Shown: positions 1 to 9,391, numbered from the stretch's first letter. The stretch is DNA of 64,000 nucleotides from Kroppenstedtia eburnea (GCF_013282215.1 NZ_CP048103.1:2976001-3040000); one strand, 5' to 3'. Made by a program: numbers and translations. Notes: generated by a model from the sequence alone, not told the origin.

Positions 1-1
1 C

Positions 2-175
2 CGGAAAGTGGGAAAGCCCCTCACCATGGATGAGATGGGAATTGCGATCCACAAGAACAATCCCGGCCTGGAAAAGGAGATCAACCAAGCGCTGAAAAAC
101 ATCATCGAAAACGGAACCTATGAAAAAATCAGCCAAGAGTGGTTCAATCGAAATATCCTTTCCGACCAACCGTAA
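2..175 (+). CDS. Polar amino-acid ABC transporter substrate-binding protein (C-terminal end only)
   Basis: This is the last 57 codons of a gene that begins before the window; the frame opens at base 2 and stops with TAA at 173-175. The tail reads MDEMGIAIHKNNPGLEKEIN and then ENGTYEKISQEWF, the usual ending of family 3 periplasmic-type binding proteins for glutamine, arginine or cystine (established family pattern). A matching permease and ATPase follow directly, so it is inferred to be the lipid-anchored receptor of that importer. The ligand cannot be told from this fragment. Confidence 0.85.
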   Translation, partial: RKVGKPLTMDEMGIAIHKNNPGLEKEINQALKNIIENGTYEKISQEWFNRNILSDQP

Positions 176-248
176 CCCCCGGATGCAGTGGATGCGCTTG
201 GCGCATCCCCTTTTTTTGGAGAGACCCCCGCAAAGGAGAGAAAAATCC

Positions 249-917
249 ATGGCCTTCCGGGAAATATTGGTCACCACAGCGGCCGGGTTTGGTCAGGCCG
301 CCTGGATCACGGTTCAGCTCACCTTTTTATCCCTGCTTCTGGGAAGTGTGCTGGGGCTGATCCTCGCTTTTTTCAAAATCTCCTCCATCCGGGTGCTGCA
401 ATGGATCGCCAATCTGTATATCGCTCTGATCCGGGGCACCCCTTTGATTGTGCAGATCATGTTTTTTTATTTTGGTTTGGCCCAAGGTCTGGGATGGAAC
501 ATCAACGAATTTCCCGCCGGGATTTTGGCTCTGGGAATTCATGCCGCGGCCTATATTGCGGAGATATTCCGGGGAGCAATCCAGTCCATTGACCGGGGCC
601 AGATGGAGGCAGCCCGTTCCCTGGGCATGTCCTATCCCCAGGCCATGCGCAGAATCGTCATGCCCCAGGCTTTCCGACGGTCGTTGCCCCCGTTGGGAAA
701 CCAGTTCATCATCGGCCTGAAAGACTCCTCCCTGGTGGCTTATATCGGTGTGAATGAGCTGTTCGGAATGGCATTGTCCGAGGCCTCCGCCAATTACCAA
801 CCCTTTCTCACCTATGCGGTCAACGGACTCTACTACCTGGCGTTGGTTCTGATCTTCACCTTCCTCCTCCACCGGATGGAAAAACATCTTCATAGGGACA
901 AGGGGGGGACAGCATGA
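249..917 (+). CDS. Polar amino-acid ABC transporter permease (GlnP/TcyB type)
   Basis: Membrane subunit of the importer whose receptor ends just upstream. The 222-residue protein has several hydrophobic spans and the permease EAA loop near residues 120-150 ([20 protein letters not shown] followed by MPQAF), which docks on the ATPase. I chose the ATG at 249, in frame with a longer open stretch, because it follows an AAAGGAGAG site and starts the normal GlnP-like N-terminus. The stop overlaps the ATPase start by four bases (ATGA), implying translational coupling. The substrate is a polar amino acid by family; the exact one is unknown. Confidence 0.9.
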   Translation: MAFREILVTTAAGFGQAAWITVQLTFLSLLLGSVLGLILAFFKISSIRVLQWIANLYIALIRGTPLIVQIMFFYFGLAQGLGWNINEFPAGILALGIHAAAYIAEIFRGAIQSIDRGQMEAARSLGMSYPQAMRRIVMPQAFRRSLPPLGNQFIIGLKDSSLVAYIGVNELFGMALSEASANYQPFLTYAVNGLYYLALVLIFTFLLHRMEKHLHRDKGGTA

Positions 918-1636
918 TTCAGGTGAAAGGTTTAAACAAAAGTTTTGGAAAGAATCATGTATTGAAGGAGATCGACTTGGACGTCGGGGAAAGTGATGTG
1001 GTCGTTCTGATCGGAGCCAGCGGTTCCGGGAAAAGCACCCTCCTTCGCTGTCTCAACTTCCTCGAACTGGCTGACAGCGGGGAAATCCGGATCGACGGCA
1101 AGGAAGTGGACCCCCGCCGGGATGACTTAAACCGGATCAGACAGGATGTGGGCATGGTTTTTCAGCATTTCAATCTGTTTCCCCACATGAATGTCCTGGA
1201 GAATGTGATGGAAGCCCCTGTCCATGTTAAAAAGGCGGACCGGAAACAAGCAAAAACAGAGGCTGAAGACCTCCTCGACAAAGTGGGACTCTCCGACAAA
1301 GCCCGGGCTTATCCTTCCCAACTCTCCGGCGGGCAGCAACAGCGGGTGGCCATTGCCCGCTCATTGGCCATGAACCCCCGGGTGATGCTGTTCGATGAGC
1401 CAACCTCTGCACTGGATCCGGAATTGGTGGGAGAGGTGCTTCAAGTGATCAAATCCCTCGCCAAAGAAGGCATGACCATGGTGATTGTCACCCATGAGAT
1501 GGGGTTTGCCCGGGAAGTGGCCGACTGGGTCATCTATCTTGACGAAGGAAGATTGGTGGAAGAGGGCACACCGGCACAAATCTTTGACCATCCTTCACAA
1601 GGACGGACGAGAGAGTTTTTAAACCGGGTGCTTTGA
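914..1636 (+). CDS. Polar amino-acid ABC transporter ATP-binding protein (GlnQ type)
   Basis: Cytoplasmic ATPase (240 aa) that powers the amino-acid importer. Visible motifs are Walker [10 protein letters not shown], the Q-loop FQHFNLF, the signature LSGGQQQR, Walker [13 protein letters not shown] and the switch histidine in VTHEM. Length and motif spacing are normal for GlnQ/ArtP. The start overlaps the permease stop (ATGA), so receptor, permease and ATPase form one operon in the order receptor-permease-ATPase. No clear terminator was seen before the next gene, 54 bp downstream. Confidence 0.95.
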   Translation: MIQVKGLNKSFGKNHVLKEIDLDVGESDVVVLIGASGSGKSTLLRCLNFLELADSGEIRIDGKEVDPRRDDLNRIRQDVGMVFQHFNLFPHMNVLENVMEAPVHVKKADRKQAKTEAEDLLDKVGLSDKARAYPSQLSGGQQQRVAIARSLAMNPRVMLFDEPTSALDPELVGEVLQVIKSLAKEGMTMVIVTHEMGFAREVADWVIYLDEGRLVEEGTPAQIFDHPSQGRTREFLNRVL

Positions 1637-1690
1637 AGTTTTAATCAGGTCCCGATTCAAAAGGAATGTGCAAAAGGAGGGATCCTCTCT

Positions 1691-2206
1691 ATGGAAAACC
1701 TGCGCTATCCGATCGGCCGTTTCAATCCCGACCGGGAAAAGGAGTCCCATGATTGGCATATCTGGATGCTGGCGGAAACCCCCCACCGATTGAAGGACGC
1801 CGTCTCCGGTTTGGATCGGGAACAACTGGACACACCCTACCGCCCCGGGGGATGGACTCTGCGGCAAGTGGTCCACCATCTGCCGGACAGCCACCTTTAC
1901 GGATACCTGCGGTTCAAACGGGCCCTGACAGAAGAGCGGCCCACGGTCTCTCCCTTTGACCAAGACAAATGGAGCCACCTTCCCGATTCCCGGTTGAATA
2001 TCGATGTATCGATCGATTTCCTCGAAGCTCTCCATCAGCGGTGGGTGGGATTGCTCCATTCCATGCGGTCGGAACAGTTTCAGAAAGGGTACCGGCATCC
2101 GGAGTGGGGGTTTCTGACCCTGGAGAACTCCCTCCGCCTTTATTCCTGGCACTGTCGGCACCACCTCGCCCACATCTCTTCTCTACGGGAACGAATGAAT
2201 TGGTGA
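1691..2206 (+). CDS. bstA: DinB-like metal-dependent hydrolase / bacillithiol transferase (BstA/YfiT)
   Basis: A 171-residue protein that closely follows the Bacillus YfiT/BstA pattern: LRYPIGRF at the N-terminus, LDTPYRPGGWTLRQVVHHL in the middle, and SWHCRHHLAHI near the end. The histidines in VVHHL and HCRHHLAH are the metal ligands of this four-helix DinB fold (family knowledge). BstA enzymes conjugate bacillithiol to electrophiles; that this organism makes bacillithiol is inference. An AAAGGAGGGAT site precedes the ATG. It may be transcribed alone or read through from the importer operon. Confidence 0.9.
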   Translation: MENLRYPIGRFNPDREKESHDWHIWMLAETPHRLKDAVSGLDREQLDTPYRPGGWTLRQVVHHLPDSHLYGYLRFKRALTEERPTVSPFDQDKWSHLPDSRLNIDVSIDFLEALHQRWVGLLHSMRSEQFQKGYRHPEWGFLTLENSLRLYSWHCRHHLAHISSLRERMNW

Positions 2207-2337
2207 GAGAGCCGGTAACTTTTCCACATCGCTAAAATCATTTTTTGTAAATGAATTAAAAGCACCAACAGCAAGGGAGTAAAGCTATTCCAAGGAGAAA
2301 CATTTATAATAAATTAAAAATAATTACGCAAAAACAC

Positions 2338-2366
2338 TTGCCATCCTGTTCAGAAAACGGTAAACT
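2338..2366 (+). promoter_or_regulatory. Sigma-A-type promoter of a short promoter-terminator unit
   Basis: TTGCCA at 2338-2343, a 17-bp spacer, and TAAACT at 2361-2366. A transcript starting near 2373 would hit the perfect hairpin at 2417-2442 after about 65 nt. It could therefore be a short RNA or an attenuated leader for leuCD; a second promoter lies further downstream. Confidence 0.5.
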
Positions 2367-2416
2367 GGAGAAGAAGTCAGGACCTCAGGTACCCTGGACA
2401 TATTGACACCTCTTTG

Positions 2417-2442
2417 ATCCGCCACCCTGGCGGATTCTTTTA
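2417..2442 (+). terminator. Rho-independent terminator upstream of leuC
   Basis: Perfect 8-bp stem ATCCGCCA/TGGCGGAT with a CCC loop, followed by TCTTTTATTT. It ends transcripts from bstA or from the promoter at 2338-2366. It lies before the inferred leuC promoter. Confidence 0.75.
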
Positions 2443-2505
2443 TTTCCGGGGCGCTTCATCTCCTCCCGGCATCAACGCTTTAAATAAATAAATCCAAAAA
2501 GGGTG

Positions 2506-2533
2506 TTGCACCCATCATAAAGTTTGCTACAAT
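2506..2533 (+). promoter_or_regulatory. Probable leuCD promoter
   Basis: TTGCAC at 2506-2511 and TACAAT at 2528-2533 with a 16-bp spacer, about 60 bp before the leuC start. No T-box core or obvious CodY palindrome was recognised in the leader. Confidence 0.55.
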
Positions 2534-2594
2534 AGCAACAATATATTTTCCAACCCCATCTCTTCCGAAAATAAAGACAAATGAGGTGAGCCCA

Positions 2595-4007
2595 GTGAAA
2601 CCACGCACATTATTCGAAAAAGTGTGGGAACGTCATGTGATCGATCAGGAAAGAGGGAAGCCAGCGATCCTGTACATCGATCTCCACCTTATCCACGAAG
2701 TGACCTCACCTCAAGCATTTGAGGGTCTGCGGCTCAATGGACGCAAGGTGCGACGGCCGGATATGACCATAGCCACGATGGACCACAATGTCCCCACGAT
2801 CAACCGTCACCTGCCGGTCCAGGACAGTACTTCCGCCACGCAGATGGACACTCTGGTCAAAAATTGTGAGGAATTTGGAATTCGTCTGTATGATCTTCAC
2901 AGTCCCGGACAGGGAATCGTTCACGTGATCGGACCGGAATTGGGACTTACCCTTCCGGGAAAGACCATCGTCTGCGGGGACAGCCACACTTCCACCCACG
3001 GCGCTTTCGGCGCCTTGGCCTTTGGGATCGGGACCAGCGAAGTGGAACATGTGTTGGCCACCCAGTGTCTGCAACAGCTGAAACCGAAGACGATGGAGGT
3101 CCATGTGAAGGGGCGCTTGGCACCCGGTGTCACCGCCAAGGATGTCATCCTCTCCGTCATTGCAAAGATCGGAACCGATGGGGCCACCGGCACCGTCATC
3201 GAGTATACAGGGGAAGCGATTCGCCATATGTCCATGGAGGAGCGGATGACAGTCTGCAACATGTCCATCGAGGCCGGGGCCCGGGCGGGAATGGTGGCTC
3301 CCGATGACACCACCTTCCGCTACCTGGAGGGAAAACCCTTCGCACCCAAAGGGGAGGCCTTTGAACAGGCCAAGGAAGAGTGGCGCCAACTTCGTACCGA
3401 TGAAGGGGCCGTCTATGACAGACGGGTGGAGCTCAATGCCACCGAGATCGTGCCCCAGGTGACCTGGGGCACCAGCCCGGGGATGGGGACAGCGGTGACC
3501 GGAAGAGTGCCGGATCCTGCCTCATTTCCCACGGAAACGGACAGAAAATCTGTGCAAAACGCCCTGGAATACATGGATCTCACTCCCGGCCTGCCCATCA
3601 CCGACATCCGGTTGGACCGGGTGTTTATCGGATCCTGCACCAATGCCCGGATCGAAGATCTGCGCATCGCCGCCCGCGTGGTGAAGAACCGCAAAGTGGC
3701 GCCCGGTGTGCGGGCCATGGTCGTCCCCGGTTCGCAACAGGTGAAAATGCAGGCGGAAGCGGAAGGTTTGGACCGCATCTTCCTGGATGCCGGATTTGAA
3801 TGGAGGGAGTCGGGCTGCAGCATGTGCCTGGGTATGAACGATGATATCCTGCAGGCCGGGGAACGATGTGCCTCCACCTCCAACCGCAATTTCGAGGGGC
3901 GGCAGGGACGCGGAGGACGAACCCACCTGGTCAGTCCGATGATGGCGGCGGCGGCGGCCATTGAAGGTCATTTTGTCGATGTACGGAATTGGAAATTGGC
4001 AGACTGA
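2595..4007 (+). CDS. leuC: 3-isopropylmalate dehydratase large subunit
   Basis: Large subunit of isopropylmalate isomerase, which converts 2- to 3-isopropylmalate in leucine synthesis. Signature stretches include [40 protein letters not shown] and [15 protein letters not shown]. The three 4Fe-4S cysteine sites appear as GSCTN and SGCSMC. A GTG at 2586 is also in frame, but AGGTGAG at 2584-2590 is better spaced for the GTG at 2595, giving 470 aa with the usual MKPRTLFEK start. leuD follows after 12 bp. leuA and leuB are not in the window, so the pathway genes are split here. Confidence 0.96.
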   Translation: MKPRTLFEKVWERHVIDQERGKPAILYIDLHLIHEVTSPQAFEGLRLNGRKVRRPDMTIATMDHNVPTINRHLPVQDSTSATQMDTLVKNCEEFGIRLYDLHSPGQGIVHVIGPELGLTLPGKTIVCGDSHTSTHGAFGALAFGIGTSEVEHVLATQCLQQLKPKTMEVHVKGRLAPGVTAKDVILSVIAKIGTDGATGTVIEYTGEAIRHMSMEERMTVCNMSIEAGARAGMVAPDDTTFRYLEGKPFAPKGEAFEQAKEEWRQLRTDEGAVYDRRVELNATEIVPQVTWGTSPGMGTAVTGRVPDPASFPTETDRKSVQNALEYMDLTPGLPITDIRLDRVFIGSCTNARIEDLRIAARVVKNRKVAPGVRAMVVPGSQQVKMQAEAEGLDRIFLDAGFEWRESGCSMCLGMNDDILQAGERCASTSNRNFEGRQGRGGRTHLVSPMMAAAAAIEGHFVDVRNWKLAD

Positions 4008-4019
4008 GGAGGGATCGGC

Positions 4020-4640
4020 ATGCAAGCTTTCAGGAAACACACCGGAGGAGTTGTGCCCCTGGACCGGGCCAATGTGGACACGGATCAGATCATCCCCAAA
4101 CAGTTTCTGAAACGGGTGGAGCGGACCGGGTTTGGCCGGTACCTCTTTTATAATTGGCGTTTTGACGACCAGGGTGATCCCATCCCCGACTTCGTGCTGA
4201 ACCGGGAGGAGTACAGAGCGGGAAGCATCCTGCTCGCCCGCTCCAATTTTGGATGTGGTTCTTCCCGGGAACACGCCCCCTGGGCACTTCATGACTATGG
4301 TTTTCGGACCATCATCGCCCCTTCCTTCGCCGACATTTTTTACAATAATTGTTTCAAAAACGGCCTTCTGCCCATCCGTCTCCCGGAAGAGACCGTCGAC
4401 GTCCTGTTTGAAAGGGTGGCGGAAGGAACCACCCGCACCCTCACCGTCGATCTGGAAGCTGAGCGGGTGGACGACGGAAACGGATTCATCAGCGCTTTTG
4501 CAGTGGAACCCTACCGACGCCATTGCCTGCTGCAAGGGTTGGACGACATCGCCGTCACCCTGTTGAAGGAAGAACAGATCCAGGCTTATGAAAGGACTCT
4601 TCCCGATTATTATCGGATCGGGGCAAACCAAACCATATGA
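4020..4640 (+). CDS. leuD: 3-isopropylmalate dehydratase small subunit
   Basis: Small (swivel-domain) subunit, 206 aa, partner of leuC directly upstream in the same operon. Typical stretches are [20 protein letters not shown] near the start, [15 protein letters not shown], and [26 protein letters not shown] site lies just before the ATG. The gene ends 10 bp before a strong terminator, so leuC-leuD is a two-gene unit. Confidence 0.96.
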   Translation: MQAFRKHTGGVVPLDRANVDTDQIIPKQFLKRVERTGFGRYLFYNWRFDDQGDPIPDFVLNREEYRAGSILLARSNFGCGSSREHAPWALHDYGFRTIIAPSFADIFYNNCFKNGLLPIRLPEETVDVLFERVAEGTTRTLTVDLEAERVDDGNGFISAFAVEPYRRHCLLQGLDDIAVTLLKEEQIQAYERTLPDYYRIGANQTI

Positions 4641-4649
4641 ATTGAAACC

Positions 4650-4676
4650 GGACCACCCGCAGGGGTGGTCTTCCTG
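4650..4676 (+). terminator. Terminator after leuCD
   Basis: GACCACCC and GGGTGGTC form an 8-bp stem around GCAG, followed by TTCCTGTTT. It ends the leuCD transcript. Confidence 0.7.
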
Positions 4677-4749
4677 TTTCCGGTACATGGATCGGCGTTG
4701 AAAGGAAAGGTTAACACCTGAACAGACCATTCTGAAAGGACGTTCGCCC

Positions 4750-5604
4750 ATGACCCAAACCACCGTACAAACTTTCCGGCCGGACTGCCGCAGCGAATAT
4801 GCTCCCTTAAAACAGGTGATCCTTTGCCCGCCCCGTTTTTTGGAGATCCGGGAAGTGATCAACCGCACCCAGCGCCATTTTGCTGATGAAAACATCGATC
4901 GGGAGAAAGCGCAACAGCAACATCAACACCTGGTCGACATCCTGGGGAAGCTGGGAGTGGAGGTGATCCAGCTCCATCCGGATCCCCGTTTTTCGGAACA
5001 GGTCTTCACCCGGGATATCGGCTTCACCGTCGGCCCCCGCCTGTATATCTCCCGTATGGAAAAACCGATTCGTCAAGGAGAAGAGAGCTTGTTGACCAGG
5101 TGGCTGCAGAAAGAACGTATCCCCTTCTCCCGGATCACCGAAGGAAGCATCGAAGGGGGGGATGTTTTGCTTGACGGGGATACCCTCTATATCGGGGACA
5201 GCGGCCGTACCTCACGCAAGGCGATCGCCGCTCTCCGGCGGGACCTCCCCCATCTGAATGTGGTCAGCCTCGGATTTCCGGAAAAGTATCTGCACCTGGA
5301 CTGCCTCTTCAATCCCCTCTCCTCCCGGGAAGCCTTGATCTATCCACACGCCTTTGCAGACAGCGACCTGCGCCGGCTGGCCTCCCGCTACAGTTTGATC
5401 GAAGTCAGCGAGGAGGAACAATTCCGGCTGGGAACCAACGTTCTATCCGTCGGGTACCGGACCGTCATCAGTCAACCCGTCAACCCGGAAGTCAATGAAA
5501 AACTGCGCCGGCGCGGATTCACCGTGATCGAAGTGGATCTGTCGGAGATCACGAAATCCGGCGGCGCCTTTCGTTGTTGCACCTTGCCCCTGCTTCGGGG
5601 TTGA
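4750..5604 (+). CDS. Dimethylarginine dimethylaminohydrolase-like / amidinotransferase-family protein
   Basis: A 284-residue guanidino-group-modifying enzyme of the pentein fold. Visible catalytic landmarks are FTRDIGF (substrate-binding Asp), IEGGDVLL (Glu-Gly-Gly-Asp), LHLDCLF (catalytic His) and the C-terminal GGAFRCCTLPL, where one cysteine should be the nucleophile. The family includes DDAH, arginine deiminase-like proteins and Bacillus YkgA, so the real substrate is not fixed by sequence. AAAGGACG lies upstream of the ATG. The gene stands alone between the leuD terminator and a long hairpin. Confidence 0.85.
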   Translation: MTQTTVQTFRPDCRSEYAPLKQVILCPPRFLEIREVINRTQRHFADENIDREKAQQQHQHLVDILGKLGVEVIQLHPDPRFSEQVFTRDIGFTVGPRLYISRMEKPIRQGEESLLTRWLQKERIPFSRITEGSIEGGDVLLDGDTLYIGDSGRTSRKAIAALRRDLPHLNVVSLGFPEKYLHLDCLFNPLSSREALIYPHAFADSDLRRLASRYSLIEVSEEEQFRLGTNVLSVGYRTVISQPVNPEVNEKLRRRGFTVIEVDLSEITKSGGAFRCCTLPLLRG

Positions 5605-5619
5605 GCACCGGGGAGGAAT

Positions 5620-5668
5620 GCACACCAAACCTGTCGGGAAATTTGCTTTCCTGACAGGGTTGGTGTGC
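5620..5668. repeat. Long near-perfect inverted repeat
   Basis: Two 22-base arms (5620-5641 and 5647-5668) match at 20 of 22 positions around a 5-base loop. One of the two differences is a G-U wobble in RNA. It follows the DDAH-like stop by 15 bp and is followed by AAAAATTT rather than a clean T run. It may act as a terminator or processing hairpin. Confidence 0.7.
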
Positions 5669-5886
5669 AAAAATTTGGATCGTGTCCACAAATTCAGACT
5701 CCCCCTCACCTGCATCTCTCCCGCTGCTTACAGCTCCTCGGGATCTCTTCCGTCCATTCTGCTGGACTGTTTCCTGCGACCGATCGGGTTCCCGGGATGG
5801 AACCGATCTTGCATCTGTAATAAACCGAATCTTCAATAATCCATTCGCAGGATCTCCAATCCTCAGAAAAGGAAGGTGAGGCTGTT

Positions 5887-6879
5887 TTGCAAATGAGCCG
5901 TCGCATTTTAAGTGTGTTGGCAGTTTTTGTCCTGATGTTGTTGAACACCGTTTTTTCGCCTTTGAATCCTTCGCCGGTTCATGCAGCGGGCAAGTTTGTG
6001 AACAAGGTGTCCACAGACGGTCGGGCTTATAAACTGTACATCCCCTCCCGCCACGACGGACAGACGCCCCTCCCCTTGGTCGTCATGCTTCACGGTTGCA
6101 CCCAGAACCCCGATGATTTTGCCGCAGGTACCGGAATGAACACCCTGGCGGAAAAAGAGGGGTTCCTTGTGGCCTATCCGGAACAACCCATATTCGCCAA
6201 CATGAATAAGTGCTGGAACTGGTTTGATCCGGCCCATCAATCCCGGAATATGGGGGAACCCGCCTCCATCGCCGGGGTTGTCCGCCAGATCCAAAGAGAA
6301 TACGCAGTGGATGATCATCAGGTCCACGTCGCCGGCCTTTCCGCCGGGGGCGCCATGAGTGTCATCATGGGAGCCACCTACCCCGATATGTTCGCCGCCA
6401 TCGGTGTCGGGGCGGGATTGGAGTACCAGGCGGCCACCACCATCTCGGGGGCCTACATGGCCATGCTTTACGGCGGACCGGATCCCTCCCGGCAGGGGGA
6501 GCTGGCCTTCCGGAGGATGGGCACACGAGCCCGATCCGTGCCGACGATCGTGTTTCATGGAACCGCCGATTACACAGTGAACCCGATCAACGCCGACCAG
6601 GTGATCTCCCAATGGGCCCGAACCAATGATCTGGCCGTCGGAGGAGGAGGGATTGACGACATTTCCGACGGTTCTGAGCAAAAAACAGCGCCCGGCGGCT
6701 ATGACTATACCCGCTTCTTATACAAGGATGGCAGCGGGAACATTCTGATGGAAAAATACATGATTCAAAAAATGGGGCATGCTTGGTCCGGTGGAAACAG
6801 CGCCGGCTCTTACACCGATCCCAAAGGACCCGATGCGAGCCGGATCATGTGGGAATTCTTCGCTTCCCACCCCCGATAA
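5887..6879 (+). CDS. Secreted PHB depolymerase-family esterase
   Basis: A 330-residue alpha/beta hydrolase with a clear signal peptide (residues 1-34, ending VHAA). The family landmarks are VVMLHGCTQNPDDFA (oxyanion region), AGLSAGGAMS (nucleophilic serine in GLSAG), FHGTADYTVNP (acid region) and MGHAWSGG (catalytic His). These define the PHB depolymerase/feruloyl esterase (LpqC-like) group, which cleaves polyhydroxybutyrate or aryl esters outside the cell. GGAAGGTGAGG ends 6 bases before a TTG at 5887; an ATG at 5893 is the alternative. A second secreted hydrolase follows 26 bp downstream, suggesting a two-step degradation unit. Confidence 0.85.
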   Translation: MQMSRRILSVLAVFVLMLLNTVFSPLNPSPVHAAGKFVNKVSTDGRAYKLYIPSRHDGQTPLPLVVMLHGCTQNPDDFAAGTGMNTLAEKEGFLVAYPEQPIFANMNKCWNWFDPAHQSRNMGEPASIAGVVRQIQREYAVDDHQVHVAGLSAGGAMSVIMGATYPDMFAAIGVGAGLEYQAATTISGAYMAMLYGGPDPSRQGELAFRRMGTRARSVPTIVFHGTADYTVNPINADQVISQWARTNDLAVGGGGIDDISDGSEQKTAPGGYDYTRFLYKDGSGNILMEKYMIQKMGHAWSGGNSAGSYTDPKGPDASRIMWEFFASHPR

Positions 6880-6905
6880 GCAAAAAAGAAAAAGGAGTGT
6901 ATTCC

Positions 6906-8288
6906 ATGTTCCCGCAGTTTCGATGCAAAACGCTGTTCATCTGTCTGATCATCCTGTGTCTGACCCTCCTGTCCCCAGCTCCGGACCTTTCGGTCACCGC
7001 CGCAGACCGTTCCTGTCCGCAACCCGCTTCCCTCCAGGTGCCGGGAGCGGAACATCAGAAACACGCCTGTCTGGATGACTTGACCACCCCGGGCCTGCTC
7101 CGAAGCGGTCACACGGTGCAAGCGGACTGGGCCGGACTCCATTCTGTGCAGACTCCCCCGCCGACCCGGCCCGTACCCGGAATCCAGATCGATGGATACT
7201 TTCCGGACACATCCCGTTTCAACACCAACCACGGGTGGAACCATGACGCCCAGTTTGTGATCCGGCTGCCGGAACAATGGAACGGCAAGCTGATCATCAC
7301 CGGCGCCCCGGGGAACCGTCGGCAATACGCCCTCGACTTCATCATCAGCGATTGGGCCGTCTCCCGCGGCTACGCCTTTGCCGCCACCGACAAGGGAAAC
7401 TCCGGCACCTCATTTTATCAAGACGGCAATGAACCGGGTGGTGCGGTGAGGGAATGGCATCAGCGTGTCACCGAGCTGACGAAGGCTGCCCAAGCGACTG
7501 TGGGCCGACACTATGGCGAGCAGGTGAAGTACACATATATCACGGGAATCTCCAATGGCGGTTATCTGACCCGGTATGCCCTGGAAAACCACCCCGAACT
7601 GTATGACGGCGGAGTCGACTGGGAAGGAACTCTGTTCACCCCCGAACACAACCTGCTCACTTATCTGCCGGCGGCTCTGAAACATTATCCCGCATACAAA
7701 CAGGGAGATGCCCGGGCTGCCGGCGCCATGATCCGGGCCGGTTTTCAACCGGGATCGCAATTCCTCTGGGACTACCACTATCTGGTTTACTGGGATCTGA
7801 CTCAACGGATTTACCGGGAAGCCTTTGATCCCGGCTACGACGGAGACCTGGAAGCGGGGATTCCCTTCTGTCCATCGGGCACACCGGGATGCGACACCGA
7901 TTATGATTATCACAGCCGCCCTCCGCAAGTGAAGGAAGCCATTCGCAAAGTCTCCCTGGACGGAAATATCGGAAAACCGATGATCACCCTGCACGGAACC
8001 ATGGACACTCTCCTGCCCATTCGGACAGATTCCGATCTCTACAGCCGGATGATCCGACAGGCCGGACGCGGAAAAAACCACCGATATTATGTAGTGGAAG
8101 GCGGTACCCACACCGATTCCCTCTATGATGCCCGCCCGATGCAGGTCGGTCAGTTCACTTTCCATCAAGTCGAGATCCCCCATCCGGTCTCCGGTATAGA
8201 TCACCTGGCCGTATTGGCGCAGCAAATTACGAAGATCGATCATATTTCGCAGTGGTACCTGCAACCTTCCGTCCTCCTTTTTATGTAA
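6906..8288 (+). CDS. Secreted hydrolase resembling 3-hydroxybutyrate oligomer hydrolase / tannase-like esterase
   Basis: A 460-residue secreted protein. The signal peptide runs to about residue 31 (LLSPAPDLSVTAA). Catalytic landmarks are the nucleophile in TGISNGGYLTR, an acid candidate in LHGTMDTLLPI, and a histidine in EGGTHTD. Cysteine-containing segments (FCPSGTPGCD) suggest a disulfide. I chose the ATG at 6906 because it starts the signal peptide after AAAAAGGAGTG; the frame is open further upstream. With the depolymerase-like gene before it, the inferred role is to split soluble ester oligomers. A tannase or feruloyl esterase role is possible. Confidence 0.7.
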   Translation: MFPQFRCKTLFICLIILCLTLLSPAPDLSVTAADRSCPQPASLQVPGAEHQKHACLDDLTTPGLLRSGHTVQADWAGLHSVQTPPPTRPVPGIQIDGYFPDTSRFNTNHGWNHDAQFVIRLPEQWNGKLIITGAPGNRRQYALDFIISDWAVSRGYAFAATDKGNSGTSFYQDGNEPGGAVREWHQRVTELTKAAQATVGRHYGEQVKYTYITGISNGGYLTRYALENHPELYDGGVDWEGTLFTPEHNLLTYLPAALKHYPAYKQGDARAAGAMIRAGFQPGSQFLWDYHYLVYWDLTQRIYREAFDPGYDGDLEAGIPFCPSGTPGCDTDYDYHSRPPQVKEAIRKVSLDGNIGKPMITLHGTMDTLLPIRTDSDLYSRMIRQAGRGKNHRYYVVEGGTHTDSLYDARPMQVGQFTFHQVEIPHPVSGIDHLAVLAQQITKIDHISQWYLQPSVLLFM

Positions 8289-8372
8289 ATTTTGTCACAG
8301 ACCTACTGCAATGTAAACCTCCCATTCATGATAGAATACTGTCAACACATGAAATAAAGGTGTGAATCCTGC

Positions 8373-8759
8373 ATGCCCTACTCTGATTTTATCCGAGTCA
8401 AGAGGATGGAAGGCGAGCTTTTGCTGTCCCAGAAGCGCAATCGGTTGGGATGTACGCTGACCACCAGGGAGCTGATTTTTCAAAAGCCCCACACATCTTA
8501 TCAGGTCATGTTGTCCGATACACTGGGAATCTTACCTTTCCAACTGAACCCGACCGGCTCGATGCAACGATGGGATGAGACCGGGATCACTTCCCCGTTC
8601 ACCCAAAATTACTACCGAATCTCAGCCAGCCGGATCTTTATCATCAACCGCAACGGCCGGTTTGAGCGGGAAGCGACAGATCTGTTGATTCCTCTTTCCG
8701 ATCGGTTTATCCACCATCTGCAACAACACACGGATCTGGTCTCGATCCCCACTTCATAA
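8373..8759 (+). CDS. Conserved-looking hypothetical protein
   Basis: A 128-residue soluble protein with no signal peptide or membrane span and no motif I recognise. Alternating short hydrophobic and polar stretches (GELLLSQKRNRLGCTLTTRE, YRISASRIFIINRNG) suggest a beta-rich fold, possibly like a PH or GRAM domain; this is only an impression. AAAGGTG precedes the ATG and a good terminator follows the stop, so it is probably a real single gene. Confidence 0.6.
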   Translation: MPYSDFIRVKRMEGELLLSQKRNRLGCTLTTRELIFQKPHTSYQVMLSDTLGILPFQLNPTGSMQRWDETGITSPFTQNYYRISASRIFIINRNGRFEREATDLLIPLSDRFIHHLQQHTDLVSIPTS

Positions 8760-8762
8760 CCA

Positions 8763-8786
8763 AACCCGCCATCAGGCGGGTTTTTC
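8763..8786 (+). terminator. Terminator between the hypothetical gene and bioY
   Basis: AACCCGCC/GGCGGGTT stem around ATCA, then TTTTT. The bioY stop codon, on the other strand, lies inside the loop, so the hairpin sits at the end of both convergent genes. The T run favours the plus strand. Confidence 0.8.
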
Positions 8787-9353
8787 AGCGGCTGTCTCCC
8801 GACGGGGCCGGATGATCGGCCAAGACCGGTTCAAGTGGAGAGCCGCAGTGGAAGCGACGGCAGCTTTAACCGCATCTCCCGGAATAAAGGGAAGCACCCC
8901 TCCCGCCAGCGCGGCTCTCACATCCAATCCCAGGCTGAACATCATCCACAGGACACCGCAGAGATCGATAAAGGCTATTCCCCAAACCACATGGTAAACC
9001 ATCAGTTTCCAAAAGCGGAGCCGGGGGGCGGACCCTTCCGTCAACCAGCCGATCAGAAAAGCCGCCACAGGCCAACTCCAGATATAACCGGCGGTGGGTC
9101 CGACCAAAACCGCCAACCCTCCCTGCCCCCCGGAAAATACCGGGACTCCGAAGGCGCCCAGCAGAATAAAAATTCCGACACTGGCGGCCCCCCATCGTGC
9201 TCCCAGAACCGAGCCTGCCAACATGACAACCAGGGTTTGCAACGTCACCGGAACCGGCGGCACCGGGATGGCGATCTGTCCCGATACAGCCAGCAACGCC
9301 GCAAACATGGCAGCCAAGACCATATTGCGAATCCGGGTGGTACTCTTTGTCAT
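8772..9353 (-). CDS. bioY: Biotin ECF transporter S component
   Basis: BioY is the membrane biotin-binding subunit of an energy-coupling-factor importer. The 193-residue protein has about six hydrophobic spans and the BioY hallmarks AIPVPPVPVTLQTLVVMLAG and LGAFGVPVF followed by GPTAGYI. The chosen start gives MTKSTTRIRNMVLAAMF; an earlier in-frame ATG at 9392 would overlap the Shine-Dalgarno and the promoter -10. The T and A subunits of the transporter are not nearby. A BirA-type operator overlaps its promoter, so biotin supply should repress it. Confidence 0.93.
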   Translation of the reverse strand: MTKSTTRIRNMVLAAMFAALLAVSGQIAIPVPPVPVTLQTLVVMLAGSVLGARWGAASVGIFILLGAFGVPVFSGGQGGLAVLVGPTAGYIWSWPVAAFLIGWLTEGSAPRLRFWKLMVYHVVWGIAFIDLCGVLWMMFSLGLDVRAALAGGVLPFIPGDAVKAAVASTAALHLNRSWPIIRPRRETAAEKPA

Positions 9354-9391
9354 CCATGACCACTCCCAAATCAGATCAGTTCTCCTTTCCA

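Noticed and set aside
2360-2600. A T-box or CodY site upstream of leuC
   Set aside because: No T-box core (AGGGTGGnACC) and no good CodY palindrome could be found by eye.
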